Source: Clostridia bacterium
GTDB taxonomy: Bacteria; Bacillota_A; Clostridia; Christensenellales; Aristaeellaceae
Length of the DNA stretch: 40,548 nucleotides
NCBI GenBank assembly: GCA_017509065.1
Contig: JAFWQM010000020.1
Location: 1-40,548, forward strand
Direction of reading: 5' to 3'
Position numbers and translations under genes: made by a program. The notes under the pieces were generated by a model that worked only from the letters and a program-made list of their open reading frames with translations, ran no database searches and was not told the DNA's origin. Each line of letters begins with the position of its first letter. Position 1 is the first letter of the stretch. Shown here piece by piece: positions 1-7,634 of the stretch.

Positions 1-166
1 AATTATCTGCGGGCGATAAATCGGTCCATCCTGCGTCACTCAACCTTGAAATACCTCCAGTATTCCTGCGGTTTCGTTCCTTGTCTGGAACGATTTCTCA
101 TCCCGCATCTGAATTCACGATTCAATTGGGCGAGCAATAAGATTTGTCGAAATAGGGTGAGAGCCT
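1..166. other. Intergenic leader, no gene seen
   Basis: No convincing coding region, RNA gene or strong promoter is visible between the window edge and the first gene. A short reading frame here overlaps the real gene in another frame and has no recognisable content. The stretch presumably carries the promoter of the first operon, but I cannot point to a -35/-10 pair with confidence. Confidence 0.4.
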
Positions 167-850
167 ATGAAAAGCCGTTTGGGCAGGCTGATTCCTGTTT
201 TTGCATTGGTAATGGCGCTGGTGTATCCGGCAGCGCTGGGCGTGAGCCGGTTGGCTGGATGGACGTATACGCTGCGCAGCACCTTGCTGTATGTGCTGCT
301 CTGTCTATCGCTGGTTACCGCCGCGCTGTTTTTTTCGGGGGAGGGGAACGGAGCCAACCGGGCAGCGGCGCTGCTGGTTTTTCCTTGCTCCTGTGTATGC
401 GGGATCTTCCTGCATATTGGCCTTGAATCAGAATGGGTCAGCCACTGCGTGCTGGCGCTGGTGCTTGTTTCCATCGTTCTATTTGGAAAAACAAAGATGA
501 CCTGGAAAATCAAGCTTCCCATAGGCATTTTGTCTCTCTTTCCGCTTCTGCCCATACTGTTGCTTTGCCTGTTGAGTTTTATCCCGCTGGCGACAAAAAC
601 CGAACGCGTCAGTCTCTCTCCCAACGGGGCGTATATGGCGACGCTTTTGGTAGTGGACGAAGGCGCACTGGGCGGAAATACGATGATTTGGGTTTACCCC
701 ACAGCAACCGTGAAGCATGGAATCCTGGGAGACTGGACCCAGGAGCAGGAAATCTATCGGGGGCCTTGGATGGAGGAAGACACGCTTTCCTTCTCCTGGA
801 CGGATGAACGCACGGTCTGCCTGAACGGTGATTTTATTCAAATCCCATGA
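167..850 (+). CDS. Membrane protein, DUF5412-like C-terminus
   Basis: A 227-residue protein with about four hydrophobic segments in residues 8-145, followed by a soluble C-terminal part. The tail runs from SPNGAYMATL through a Gly-rich patch (EGALGGNT) to WTDERTVCLNG. This 'SP-Gly-x-Y ... W-x-D-x-x-TV-x-(I/L)NG' pattern resembles small DUF5412-type lipoprotein or membrane proteins of Bacillota; that match is from memory and is tentative. No catalytic motif is visible. The ATG at 167 has a GGTGAG ribosome site just upstream. The gene lies 35 nt before the DUF436 gene on the same strand, so the two are probably co-transcribed. The function is unknown. Confidence 0.6.
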   Translation: MKSRLGRLIPVFALVMALVYPAALGVSRLAGWTYTLRSTLLYVLLCLSLVTAALFFSGEGNGANRAAALLVFPCSCVCGIFLHIGLESEWVSHCVLALVLVSIVLFGKTKMTWKIKLPIGILSLFPLLPILLLCLLSFIPLATKTERVSLSPNGAYMATLLVVDEGALGGNTMIWVYPTATVKHGILGDWTQEQEIYRGPWMEEDTLSFSWTDERTVCLNGDFIQIP

Positions 851-885
851 GACACGGAAATGTGCGCAACAGGAGGAAATGAGAC

Positions 886-1437
886 ATGACGGAACAGGAA
901 ATGATTCACGCCCAGGTGACAAAGGCGATTTTGGATGTAGCCAAAGCAGGCAAGCTCCAGCCGGGGGCACAAATTGTGATCGGCCGCTCCACCAGCGAAA
1001 TCGCGGGCGGACAGATCGGCAAGGCCAGCGTCCCGGAGATCGGGGAATGGGTGGCGAAAGCAGTATTGGATGTGTGCCGCGAGCAGCGTTTTATCCCCAT
1101 TTTCCAGTGCTGCGAGCATTTGAACCGCTCTTTGGTGATGCCCCTGTTCGCTGCGAAGGAAAGCCGATATGTCCGCGTAAACGCCATCCCCCAGCCCAAG
1201 GCTGGCGGCAGCGTGCCCGCGGTGGCGTGGAAGCTGATGGACGAACCCTGCCTGGTGATGAACGTGCAGGCCGACGCCGGGCTGGACATTGGTGACACCC
1301 TGATCGGGATGCACCTGCGCCCGGTGGCCGTGCCCTACCGCGGCGAAGTCAGGAAGATCGGCCAGGCGAACCTGGTGTGCGCCTATTCCCGGCTGCCCTA
1401 TGTGGGCGGCGAGCGGGCAGTCTACCGCGCCTTGTAA
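886..1437 (+). CDS. DUF436 / YwlG family protein (UPF0340)
   Basis: A 183-residue protein that reads end to end like the YwlG/DUF436 family (also called TIGR01440 or UPF0340). The recognisable stretches are GRSTSEIAGGQIGKAS near residues 28-43, FQCCEHLNRSLV near 73-84, the VPAVAWKLMDEP region, and the C-terminal DTLIGMHLRPVAVP segment. The length matches the family (about 180 residues). The biochemical role of the family is not established to my knowledge. The conserved Cys-Cys-Glu-His and the Ser/Thr-rich N-terminal loop suggest an enzyme or ligand-binding fold, but that is inference. AGGAGG lies 8-10 nt before the ATG. It sits between the membrane protein and the GNAT gene in a tight operon. 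Confidence 0.85.
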   Translation: MTEQEMIHAQVTKAILDVAKAGKLQPGAQIVIGRSTSEIAGGQIGKASVPEIGEWVAKAVLDVCREQRFIPIFQCCEHLNRSLVMPLFAAKESRYVRVNAIPQPKAGGSVPAVAWKLMDEPCLVMNVQADAGLDIGDTLIGMHLRPVAVPYRGEVRKIGQANLVCAYSRLPYVGGERAVYRAL

Positions 1438-1448
1438 GGAAGCGAGTT

Positions 1449-1973
1449 ATGAACACAATCGGCAGTATCGTTCTTGCGGCGTTGGTTTTCATTGTTATAG
1501 CGGCGCTTTTCTCCCAGCATGAGGAAACAAAGGGTAAAGAGATTCGGGAAGCGAAGCCCGGCGATCTTCAGGGGCTGCTGGAATTGTATCTGTATCTGCA
1601 TGAGGACAGGATTCCCCCGCGGAACGAACAATTGGAGAACACTTGGAAAACAATCCTGCGTGATAACAATCACCACGTTATTCTCTGCGAGCGGGACGGG
1701 AAAATCGTTTCCTCCTGTGTCTGCGTTGTCATTCCGAACCTGACCCGGAATGTAAGGCCCTACGCGCTGATCGAAAACGTGGTGACGCACCCGGATTACC
1801 GGAAGCGCGGGTTGGGATCCGCCTGCCTGGATTACGCGAAAGAAATCGCCCAGCGGGATAATTGTTACAAAATCATGCTGCTGACCGGCGCGAAGGACGA
1901 AGCAACCCTGAATTTCTACCGAAAAGCCGGATTCAACAGCGGCGATAAAACGGCGTTTATTCAGTGGCTATAA
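1449..1973 (+). CDS. GNAT acetyltransferase with N-terminal membrane anchor
   Basis: A 174-residue Gcn5-related N-acetyltransferase. A hydrophobic helix of about 18 residues (near 5-22, IGSIVLAALVFIVIAALF) precedes a normal GNAT domain beginning at IREAKPGDL. The acetyl-CoA pyrophosphate loop is visible as HPDYRKRGLGSA. The late-strand element NFYRKAGF, typical of motif B, closes the fold. The substrate cannot be told from sequence. I chose the ATG at 1449, preceded by an AAGGAAGCGAG ribosome site, over an in-frame ATG 24 codons upstream that lies inside the DUF436 gene. The gap to the upstream gene is 11 nt, so it is likely the last gene of that operon. A predicted transmembrane anchor on a small GNAT is uncommon. 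Confidence 0.8.
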   Translation: MNTIGSIVLAALVFIVIAALFSQHEETKGKEIREAKPGDLQGLLELYLYLHEDRIPPRNEQLENTWKTILRDNNHHVILCERDGKIVSSCVCVVIPNLTRNVRPYALIENVVTHPDYRKRGLGSACLDYAKEIAQRDNCYKIMLLTGAKDEATLNFYRKAGFNSGDKTAFIQWL

Positions 1974-2016
1974 TTTGTTACACTTATACTCATTGGTTTA
2001 GTGTCTATCGAGAATA

Positions 2017-2112
2017 ACCTTATTATGGCTTTCTTGGAAGGGGGACTGGGGGAAACCATTCTTTGGCCTCCAAAGAATGGTTTCCCCCAGAAAACTCCTT
2101 CGGATTAGGAGG
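2017..2112 (+). repeat. Family A intergenic repeat, copy 1 (short form)
   Basis: This copy shares the TTATGGCTTTC-(T/C)-TGGAAGGGG left flank and the AAAACTCC-TTCGG right flank with copies near 12130, 32807 and 34011. It lacks the roughly 50-nt internal insert of the other three. Without that insert the core is a perfect palindrome: 21-nt arms at 2046-2066 and 2070-2090 around a CCT loop. It ends in TTAGGAGGA, which is the ribosome binding site of mnmG. It is not followed by a T tract, so it does not look like an intrinsic terminator. Confidence 0.85.
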
Positions 2113-2118
2113 AATACT

Positions 2119-3888
2119 TTGGCTGACCTTGTTGTAATCGGCGCGGGCCACGCGGGATGCGAGGCGGCGCTGTGCGGGGCCCGGATGGGGCTGGACACTT
2201 TATTATTGACGCTGAACTTGGAATCCGTGGCGCTGATGCCGTGCAATCCGTCCATTGGTGGAACGGGCAAAGGCCATCTTGTGCGGGAGGTGGACGCGCT
2301 GGGCGGGGAAATGGGCCTGGCAGCGGACGATATTACGCTCCAAAGCCGGATGCTGAACCGGGGGAAAGGCCCGGCGGTACATTCCCTGCGCATCCAGGCG
2401 GATAAACGGGCCTATCATCTACGGATGCTGAAAACACTATTCAACCAGGAAAATCTGACGCTTCGGCAGGGGGAGGCCGCAGAAATCCTGACGCAAAACG
2501 GAAAGGTGTCCGGTGTGAAAACCCTCACCGGCGACGTGATCCCCTGCCGCGCTGTTGTGGTGTGTACGGGCGTGTACCTCAAAAGCCGCATCATCATCGG
2601 CGAAGCGGAGTGGGCCGCGGGGCCGCAGGGACTGATGCCCGCCAATTATCTGAGCCGATCCCTGGCTGACCTCGGCTTTTCCATCCGCCGCTTCAAGACC
2701 GGCACACCGGCGCGAGTGGCGGAAAACAGTATCGACTTTGATAAAATGGACATGCAGCCCGGCGACGAGCCGGTGACGCCATTTTCTTTCCTGACGGACA
2801 CGCCGCCCACTAACAAGATCAACTGCTATCTGACCTGGACGAATGAGCGCACCCACGAGATCATCAAGCAAAATCTCCATCGCGCCCCCATGTTCACGGG
2901 CCAGATCAACGGAACCGGCGCGCGCTACTGCCCCTCCATCGAAACCAAGATCGTCCGCTTCGCCGATAAGGACAGGCACCAGATTTTCCTGGAGCCGGAA
3001 GGGGACGGGTATCCCGAGTGGTATGTGCAGGGCATGAGCTCCTCCATGCCGGAGGACGTGCAGTGGGCCATGTACCGCACCATTCCGGGGCTGGAGCATT
3101 GTATCCTGACCCGACTGGCCTACGCCATCGAATACGACTGCATCGACCCGCTGGCCCTGACGCCGCACCTGGGAGCGCGGCACATTCCCGGCCTGTACCT
3201 GGCCGGGCAGATCAACGGTACCTCCGGTTATGAGGAGGCCGCCGCGCAGGGCATTTACGCCGCTATCAACGCGGGGCTGTACTGCCAGGAGAAGGAACCC
3301 TTCCTGCTCACCCGCGACCAGGCGTACATTGGTGTACTGGCAGATGACCTGACCACCAAGGGTACGGACGAACCCTACCGCATGATGACCAGCCGCGCCG
3401 AACATCGCCTTTTCCTGCGCCAGGACAACGCTGACCTGCGGCTGACCTTCCGGGCACGGGACTTTGGCCTGATTTCTGACGAGCGCCTGCGCCGGGCAGA
3501 ACGAAAGCAGAGAGAAACGGAAGAACTGATTCACCGCCTGAACGAAGAAGGCAAGGCAAAAGAACTGCGCCACCCGGAAGCAAGGCTCACCCTGCCCGAG
3601 GGCTGGGATTACTGCGAAGGAGCCAGGGAGCAGGCGGAAATTCAAATCAAATATGAAGGCTATCTGCAAAAAGAAATGGCCCAGATCAGGCAGGCCCGCG
3701 CCATGGAGGAAGTGAGAATCCCCGCTGATACGGACTACATGAAGATCGACGCTCTGCGCCTTGAAGCCCGGGAAAAGCTGCAAAACCAGCAGCCTGTGTC
3801 CCTGGGCCAGGCCAGCCGCATCCCTGGCGTGAACCCCGCCGATATCGCCGTGCTGATGGTGTGGCTCAAGCGCAGGGATAACGCATAA
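2119..3888 (+). CDS. mnmG: tRNA uridine-5-carboxymethylaminomethyl modification enzyme MnmG (GidA)
   Basis: MnmG is the FAD/NADH subunit that, with MnmE, installs the (carboxymethyl)aminomethyl group on wobble U34 of tRNAs in the cytoplasm. The start is almost certainly the TTG at 2119: it follows TTAGGAGGA by 6-7 nt and directly begins the Rossmann motif [16 protein letters not shown]. The upstream in-frame ATG lies inside the repeat. Further family signatures are [22 protein letters not shown], the basic [19 protein letters not shown] stretch, [12 protein letters not shown] before the second nucleotide site, and the C-terminal helical part ending [20 protein letters not shown]. The length of 589 residues is slightly short of the usual 620-630 but nothing essential appears missing. 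mnmE and rsmG, its common neighbours, are absent here. Confidence 0.97.
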   Translation: MADLVVIGAGHAGCEAALCGARMGLDTLLLTLNLESVALMPCNPSIGGTGKGHLVREVDALGGEMGLAADDITLQSRMLNRGKGPAVHSLRIQADKRAYHLRMLKTLFNQENLTLRQGEAAEILTQNGKVSGVKTLTGDVIPCRAVVVCTGVYLKSRIIIGEAEWAAGPQGLMPANYLSRSLADLGFSIRRFKTGTPARVAENSIDFDKMDMQPGDEPVTPFSFLTDTPPTNKINCYLTWTNERTHEIIKQNLHRAPMFTGQINGTGARYCPSIETKIVRFADKDRHQIFLEPEGDGYPEWYVQGMSSSMPEDVQWAMYRTIPGLEHCILTRLAYAIEYDCIDPLALTPHLGARHIPGLYLAGQINGTSGYEEAAAQGIYAAINAGLYCQEKEPFLLTRDQAYIGVLADDLTTKGTDEPYRMMTSRAEHRLFLRQDNADLRLTFRARDFGLISDERLRRAERKQRETEELIHRLNEEGKAKELRHPEARLTLPEGWDYCEGAREQAEIQIKYEGYLQKEMAQIRQARAMEEVRIPADTDYMKIDALRLEAREKLQNQQPVSLGQASRIPGVNPADIAVLMVWLKRRDNA

Positions 3889-4121
3889 CCGTAAATTCCC
3901 AAAGTAAGTTCCACAGTGGAAACGGGGTTGGAGTAAGTGTAAGAAATGCAGTGGGAATAAGTATAAGAAAGAGAAAAACAGGCCAGAAATAAACCTGAAA
4001 AAGGCGGAAAAGGAGAAGAGAGAGCGAGGAAAAAGTGAAAAAAAGTATGCGTCGCACTCCGAAACGCAAGGCATTTCAGAGTAAGTTCAGTTGGGGATGG
4101 ATTTAAAATGGGACGTGAGGA
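3889..4121. other. Purine-rich spacer after mnmG, no gene
   Basis: This roughly 230-bp stretch is strongly A/G-rich on the plus strand and contains no convincing gene. A small hairpin (TTCCAC-AG-TGGAA, near 3909-3921) lies 20 nt after mnmG but lacks a T run. GTAAGTTC occurs near both ends of the stretch. It probably includes the decayed outer end of the IS30-type element that follows, but I could not identify a terminal inverted repeat. Confidence 0.4.
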
Positions 4122-4538
4122 TTAGAGATTTTTGGATAAATCAGCAATACCAGCGATCAAAATGGGAGACTGAACGACCCTGTCCGGAGGAATACGATCA
4201 ATCCCCAGCAGAGAGAGAAAGCGGTCATTGTAGAAGAAGGAGAACATGTCATAAGGCGTTTTACCCATATAGATAGAACGGCTGACAGAGTTGACATGAG
4301 AAAAGATGAGGTTGACGGTTTCCTGGGAGAAATCGTCGAACGAAGACCCCTTTGGAACAGTATCGCGAAAAAGCGTGTGATTCTTCTCGATTTGAGCCTT
4401 TTGAGAAGAACACATGGGGTCACAGAAAAACAGGGGGATTTCACGGTTGCCTTTATCGTCATTTTCAAAAGAAAAGGCGTCGGAAAACTCCCCACCATTG
4501 TCGCACAAGAGGACGTCAAACAAAGAAGTTCTGTTCAT
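4122..4538 (-). pseudogene. IS30-family transposase, C-terminal remnant
   Basis: The 138-residue minus-strand reading frame contains the second half of a DDE integrase core. LLCDNGGEF carries the second catalytic Asp. FCDPMCSSQKAQIEKNH carries the catalytic Glu in the arrangement typical of IS30 transposases, where CDP..S..KG.NEN.N is usual. SIYMGKTPYDMFSF matches the C-terminal 'N-x-R-P-R-K-x-L-x-Y-x-TP' region in degraded form. The N-terminal helix-turn-helix and first Asp are missing; upstream of the apparent start the frame is closed by a stop. It is therefore a truncated, presumably dead insertion sequence. No intact IS ends or target duplication were found. Confidence 0.8.
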
Positions 4539-4571
4539 AGGTAATCAATTCGTACTGTCCTGCCATCGCTG

Positions 4572-5252
4572 TCAGCCGATCACCTGATAGCGCAGCCGCA
4601 CATACGAATCCTGCAAACCGTTGGCGTCGATCAGCCGCAGCACACCCAATTGGGATAATTCTTCTTTTGCCCGCAAGGAAGACCCGTCAATCAGCGTGGC
4701 TGTATCCTTTCCGCCGATCAGCACCGGTGCGACAACGATGTCCACATAATCAAACAGCTTATCGCGCAGAAACAGGCCATTCACGGTGCCGCCTGACTGA
4801 ACGGTCAGCCGCTCGCAGCCGAATTGTTTTTTCAGCTGTGTCAATGCATCACCGACCGAGATCTTTTCCTGAAAGAGGATGCGAAGGTTATCCTCGTTGA
4901 CGCCGAAAGCCGGATGATCCCTGTTTGACGTGATCAGGACGAATTGCTTTGATCTTGCGCAGAAATATCGGACGCCGTGTTCGTTGAGATGGCTGTTATC
5001 CAGGAGGACGAAGGAAACAGGCGTCTTTGCCGGGATTTCTTTTGTGTTGACTCCCATTTTTGCCTGTACTCGGCCCGTGTTGAAGGACCACAGATCAGTG
5101 GTCTGTTCGATTTCATAGTACTGGTGCAGGCCTTCTTTCAGCCCGGCGATCTGGGGGAAATCCCAATCCACATCCATTTCGTCCGTCGCGCCTGTGCTGA
5201 TTTTGCCGTCTACGGATACCAGCATAAACAGTGTCGTGACCGGTCTGTCCAT
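4572..5252 (-). CDS. RibD C-terminal / dihydrofolate-reductase-like reductase
   Basis: A 226-residue protein of the RibD_C fold, related to dihydrofolate reductase and to the pyrimidine reductase that acts in riboflavin synthesis. The N-terminal TLFMLVSVDGKISTG strand-loop is typical, as are the central region with SGGTVNGLFLRDKLFDYVDIVVAPVLIGG (NADPH-binding Gly-Gly and the substrate loop) and the closing strand VRLRYQV. The deaminase domain of true RibD is absent and no other rib gene is nearby. A stand-alone NADPH-dependent reductase of unknown substrate is therefore more likely than a riboflavin enzyme. The ATG follows an AGGAGGATTCAGGA site. It is transcribed toward the IS30 remnant, 70 nt downstream of the DUF3021 gene. 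Confidence 0.82.
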   Translation of the reverse strand: MDRPVTTLFMLVSVDGKISTGATDEMDVDWDFPQIAGLKEGLHQYYEIEQTTDLWSFNTGRVQAKMGVNTKEIPAKTPVSFVLLDNSHLNEHGVRYFCARSKQFVLITSNRDHPAFGVNEDNLRILFQEKISVGDALTQLKKQFGCERLTVQSGGTVNGLFLRDKLFDYVDIVVAPVLIGGKDTATLIDGSSLRAKEELSQLGVLRLIDANGLQDSYVRLRYQVIG

Positions 5253-5322
5253 TTTCCTGAATCCTCCTGAATGACTGTCTTATACTTTTCGTGGGAAAAA
5301 GCCCAAATGTTTTTCGCTGGAT

Positions 5323-5751
5323 TCATTCGCTGTCGCGAATCTCATCAAGCGCTCGATTGATCTTTTTTTCGTCCTGCTTGTCCAGCCAGTGGCTCGAAAG
5401 CCAAACGAAAACATAGATGACAAAGAAAATGATACTTACGGCGATAAAGCCCTCCATATCCGTGTACCATTTGAAAACCCAGCCTGCGCCGGCCACGGCC
5501 GCATAAAGCGCAAGGCAGTGCAGGGTGACTCTTAGCCATAGCGTTTTCCTGTCCCATTGCTCCCAATCCAACAGCAGAACGGTGGGCAGGGAACACAGGA
5601 TAGCGGTCAGCACGATGGAAATGGGATGATACCATTGCAGGATAATATCATTTCCGGCGAAATGCTGAATCACCGCGTTGATCCCGTTCAGGAACAGGAT
5701 GGAGGTGGAGATGACCATGCTTTGAACAAACAGCTTTTTCGCGGCGTTCAT
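5323..5751 (-). CDS. DUF3021 membrane protein (partner of LytTR regulator)
   Basis: A 142-residue protein with four hydrophobic segments, roughly residues 12-30, 40-60, 75-95 and 100-120, and a charged cytoplasmic tail (DKQDEKKINRALDEIRD). Size, topology and position match DUF3021 proteins, which are commonly encoded directly after a LytTR-domain regulator. Such membrane proteins are thought to hold the regulator inactive; that is known for related two-gene systems and is inference here. Its ATG overlaps the TGA of the LytTR gene by 4 nt, indicating translational coupling. It is the last gene of the minus-strand operon that starts at 7465. Confidence 0.82.
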   Translation of the reverse strand: MNAAKKLFVQSMVISTSILFLNGINAVIQHFAGNDIILQWYHPISIVLTAILCSLPTVLLLDWEQWDRKTLWLRVTLHCLALYAAVAGAGWVFKWYTDMEGFIAVSIIFFVIYVFVWLSSHWLDKQDEKKINRALDEIRDSE

Positions 5752-6185
5752 TGGATGCCGAGCCTCCTTTTGATCTCTTTTACATAGCTTCTCGAGATGA
5801 TCACGCGTTCCGCGTTCAGGAGGACGGCCACCATCCTGCCGCCCGGCTCCGCACTGACGTTCTGAATCTTGCGCAGGTTCACGATCATGGATTTGGAGAT
5901 GCGCACGAAGTAAGGCCCCAGCTTCTCTTCCAGCTCATACAGGCGTTCCCGGCATTCGTAGCAGTCGCCCTTTGTATAGATATAGGTGTGCTTATCCACG
6001 GACTCGATATAGTACATCTGCGTCGGTTTGCAGAAGTAGGTGCTTCTGTCCTTGGTGACTTGAATGCCGCTGAAGCCGTTTTCCAGCAGATCCATGGCGT
6101 TCAGAATATCCGCGGTTTTTTCCACCGCCCGGATCACCGCCTGTTCCTTTTCCTTTGCGTCCACCTGCTCAAACCGAACCCGCAT
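5748..6185 (-). CDS. LytTR-family DNA-binding regulator
   Basis: A 145-residue protein made of a short N-terminal segment (about 40 residues, EQVDAKEKEQAVIRAVEKTADIL) and a LytTR DNA-binding domain from about residue 45 to the end. Visible domain landmarks are MYYIESVDKHTYIYTKGDCYECRERLYELEEKL, FVRISKSMIVNLRKIQ and VIISRSYVKEIKRRLG. There is no receiver domain, so it is not a classical response regulator but one of the small LytTR proteins controlled by a membrane partner. The partner is very likely the coupled DUF3021 protein. The gene starts 30 nt after the end of the upstream flavodoxin-like gene and probably shares its transcript, so the operon may be autoregulated. Confidence 0.9.
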   Translation of the reverse strand: MRVRFEQVDAKEKEQAVIRAVEKTADILNAMDLLENGFSGIQVTKDRSTYFCKPTQMYYIESVDKHTYIYTKGDCYECRERLYELEEKLGPYFVRISKSMIVNLRKIQNVSAEPGGRMVAVLLNAERVIISRSYVKEIKRRLGIQ

Positions 6186-6215
6186 GACAGCTGTCCCCTT
6201 TTATTGCGTCATTTT

Positions 6216-6980
6216 TTACGTTGAAATTATACCACATTTCGCGTCCGGTTGGAACCTGGAAAACCAGCCGCGGAACAGTCCGCCCTGGAAAAAGGAGATA
6301 ATGACAAAGAAAATGTCCGCGAACAGGATGAAGATGAAGGAGGGCGCCATGATGCGGGTATACCATTTCCCGGCGTTCGTGCCTTTGTTGATGTGAACAG
6401 TCAGACGTACCGTAAATGTGATGATCCCACAGCAAAGAACCAGCAGTTGCAGGAGACTGAAACCAAAGGAGCGCACCGACTCCAGGACGTTTTCTCCTTG
6501 CAGGGCGCGAAGTCCCACGTTCAGCAGCATCAGCCCGAACATCACGGTAATCATGATTCGTTCTACATTCAGCATCACGCCGCCGCCAATGCCGATACCG
6601 CCGCACCATGTAAGCCCGGCGCGGGCGCAGAAATTCTCCACCACCTGCATCAAAGGCTCGTTCTGCTTTCCTTCGATGAAGCCGTTGTTGGCGATCACAT
6701 AGACCTTGAGGCTCAGGCCGTTTTCCTTGCAGAAGTCTTCCATTTCCTTCAGGAACGGCAGCACGTGGGAAGGAACGCTGTCCACATACAGGGGCGTGAC
6801 AAAAACGACCTTTCCGGCAGTTTTCATCGCGTTCAGGATCGGCTTTCGGTCCGCAGGGGTGCGAAGCTGGTAATATTCCTTCTTGCCCCGGATCATGAGC
6901 CCCGTGCATTTCATGATAAACCCCGAAACGCTGAGCTTTTTCTTCGGGCTGCAATTGATCAGCACAATCTTTTCCATCAT
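6216..6980 (-). CDS. Flavodoxin-like domain fused to C-terminal membrane segments
   Basis: A 254-residue protein. Residues 1-140 look like a flavodoxin/NADPH-dependent FMN reductase fold: strand 1 with phosphate loop VLINCSPKKKLSVSGF, VVFVTPLYVDSVPSHVLPFLKEME for the FMN-contacting loop, and VYVIANNGFIEGKQNEPLM. After GGIGIGGGVML the chain continues into three or more hydrophobic helices (around 145-165, 170-195 and 215-235) and ends in a short polar tail. The soluble domain may therefore be tethered to the inner face of the membrane. Its start overlaps the end of the preceding flavodoxin-like gene by 4 nt. The role is unknown; electron transfer or quinone reduction would be guesses. Confidence 0.75.
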   Translation of the reverse strand: MMEKIVLINCSPKKKLSVSGFIMKCTGLMIRGKKEYYQLRTPADRKPILNAMKTAGKVVFVTPLYVDSVPSHVLPFLKEMEDFCKENGLSLKVYVIANNGFIEGKQNEPLMQVVENFCARAGLTWCGGIGIGGGVMLNVERIMITVMFGLMLLNVGLRALQGENVLESVRSFGFSLLQLLVLCCGIITFTVRLTVHINKGTNAGKWYTRIMAPSFIFILFADIFFVIISFFQGGLFRGWFSRFQPDAKCGIIST

Positions 6981-7465
6981 GCCATCCTCCCCGCTTCTTC
7001 CGCGTCCGCGCAGAAAACGACGCTGTGTTCCCGGAACCCCATGTTGACAGCATTGCGCTCCGCCATCAATTGCAAAGTGCTTTTTTCTGCGTCGGTAATG
7101 TCCCCATAGACGATCACGCGGAGGCTGTTCCGCTTCCCGTAACGGAGGGTATGGTGCATCTGACCGCCCCTGTACGTGCTGAATGGGGTGGAGCTTCCGA
7201 TGCTTCTGTCAAGCAGGTTCTTGATTGGCGCGCTGTAACCGCCGTAGAGGTTTTCGGTGATGATGGTCAAATCGTCTGAGTTTCCGAGCACCCGACAAGC
7301 CTGGTAAAGCGCGTCCTTCATTTCACAGGCGGCGGGGTGTTTTGTCCAGCATTTGAAACACCCCTGGCAAGGCGCGTACCGTCCGTCTGCACAGACAACT
7401 TGATCCGCGGCGACAAGCAGCCGATTGTTCTCTTCTTTTCCGAGATCGTGAATGATCGTTTTCAT
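6977..7465 (-). CDS. Flavodoxin-like NAD(P)H-dependent oxidoreductase
   Basis: A 162-residue flavodoxin-fold protein. It carries the Cys-rich segment CQGCFKCWTKHPAACEMKD that is characteristic of the 'flavodoxin family' iron-sulfur or NADPH:FMN-type reductases, then LTIITENLYGGYSAPIKNLLDRS for the FMN loop. The N-terminal strand is less typical because the usual phosphate-binding loop (S-x-N-S or similar) is replaced by HDLGKEENNRLL. I chose the ATG at 7465, preceded by GAAAGAAGG at 6 nt, over ATGs 6 and 20 codons upstream that have poorer sites. It is the first gene of the operon that continues through the membrane flavodoxin, LytTR and DUF3021 genes. Confidence 0.78.
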   Translation of the reverse strand: MKTIIHDLGKEENNRLLVAADQVVCADGRYAPCQGCFKCWTKHPAACEMKDALYQACRVLGNSDDLTIITENLYGGYSAPIKNLLDRSIGSSTPFSTYRGGQMHHTLRYGKRNSLRVIVYGDITDAEKSTLQLMAERNAVNMGFREHSVVFCADAEEAGRMA

Positions 7466-7513
7466 GTTCTGCCTTCTTTCGTTCATTGATGGTTTCCCGC
7501 GATCACAGAACGA

Positions 7514-7541
7514 ATGATACACCAATCCGTAAAAAGCGCAA
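7514..7541 (-). promoter_or_regulatory. Possible promoter of the flavodoxin-LytTR operon
   Basis: On the minus strand TTGCGC (7541-7536) and TATCAT (7519-7514) are separated by 16 nt, about 50 nt before the start codon. The match is imperfect in both boxes. No clear LytTR direct-repeat operator was recognised next to it. Confidence 0.35.
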
Positions 7542-7634
7542 TACTTCCGCTGCCAAGATGCACGCCGACACGACCAAGTTGCATGGATAGATACATATCA
7601 GGAAGATTTGTTTCTTTTTACTTCGGCTGAATGA

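Noticed and set aside
2046..2090. Palindrome considered as an intrinsic terminator of the upstream operon
   Set aside because: No T run follows; the next bases are AAAACTCC. The copies elsewhere occur at gene starts, not gene ends.
2437..4074. A 545-codon open frame on the minus strand over mnmG
   Set aside because: It lies antisense to mnmG and contains low-complexity, His/Gly/Val-rich sequence with no motifs; mnmG itself is unmistakable on the plus strand. It is a product of high-GC codon bias.
4572..5252. Assignment as riboflavin enzyme RibD
   Set aside because: The N-terminal deaminase domain is missing and no other rib gene or FMN riboswitch is visible. A RibD-C-like reductase is the safer call.
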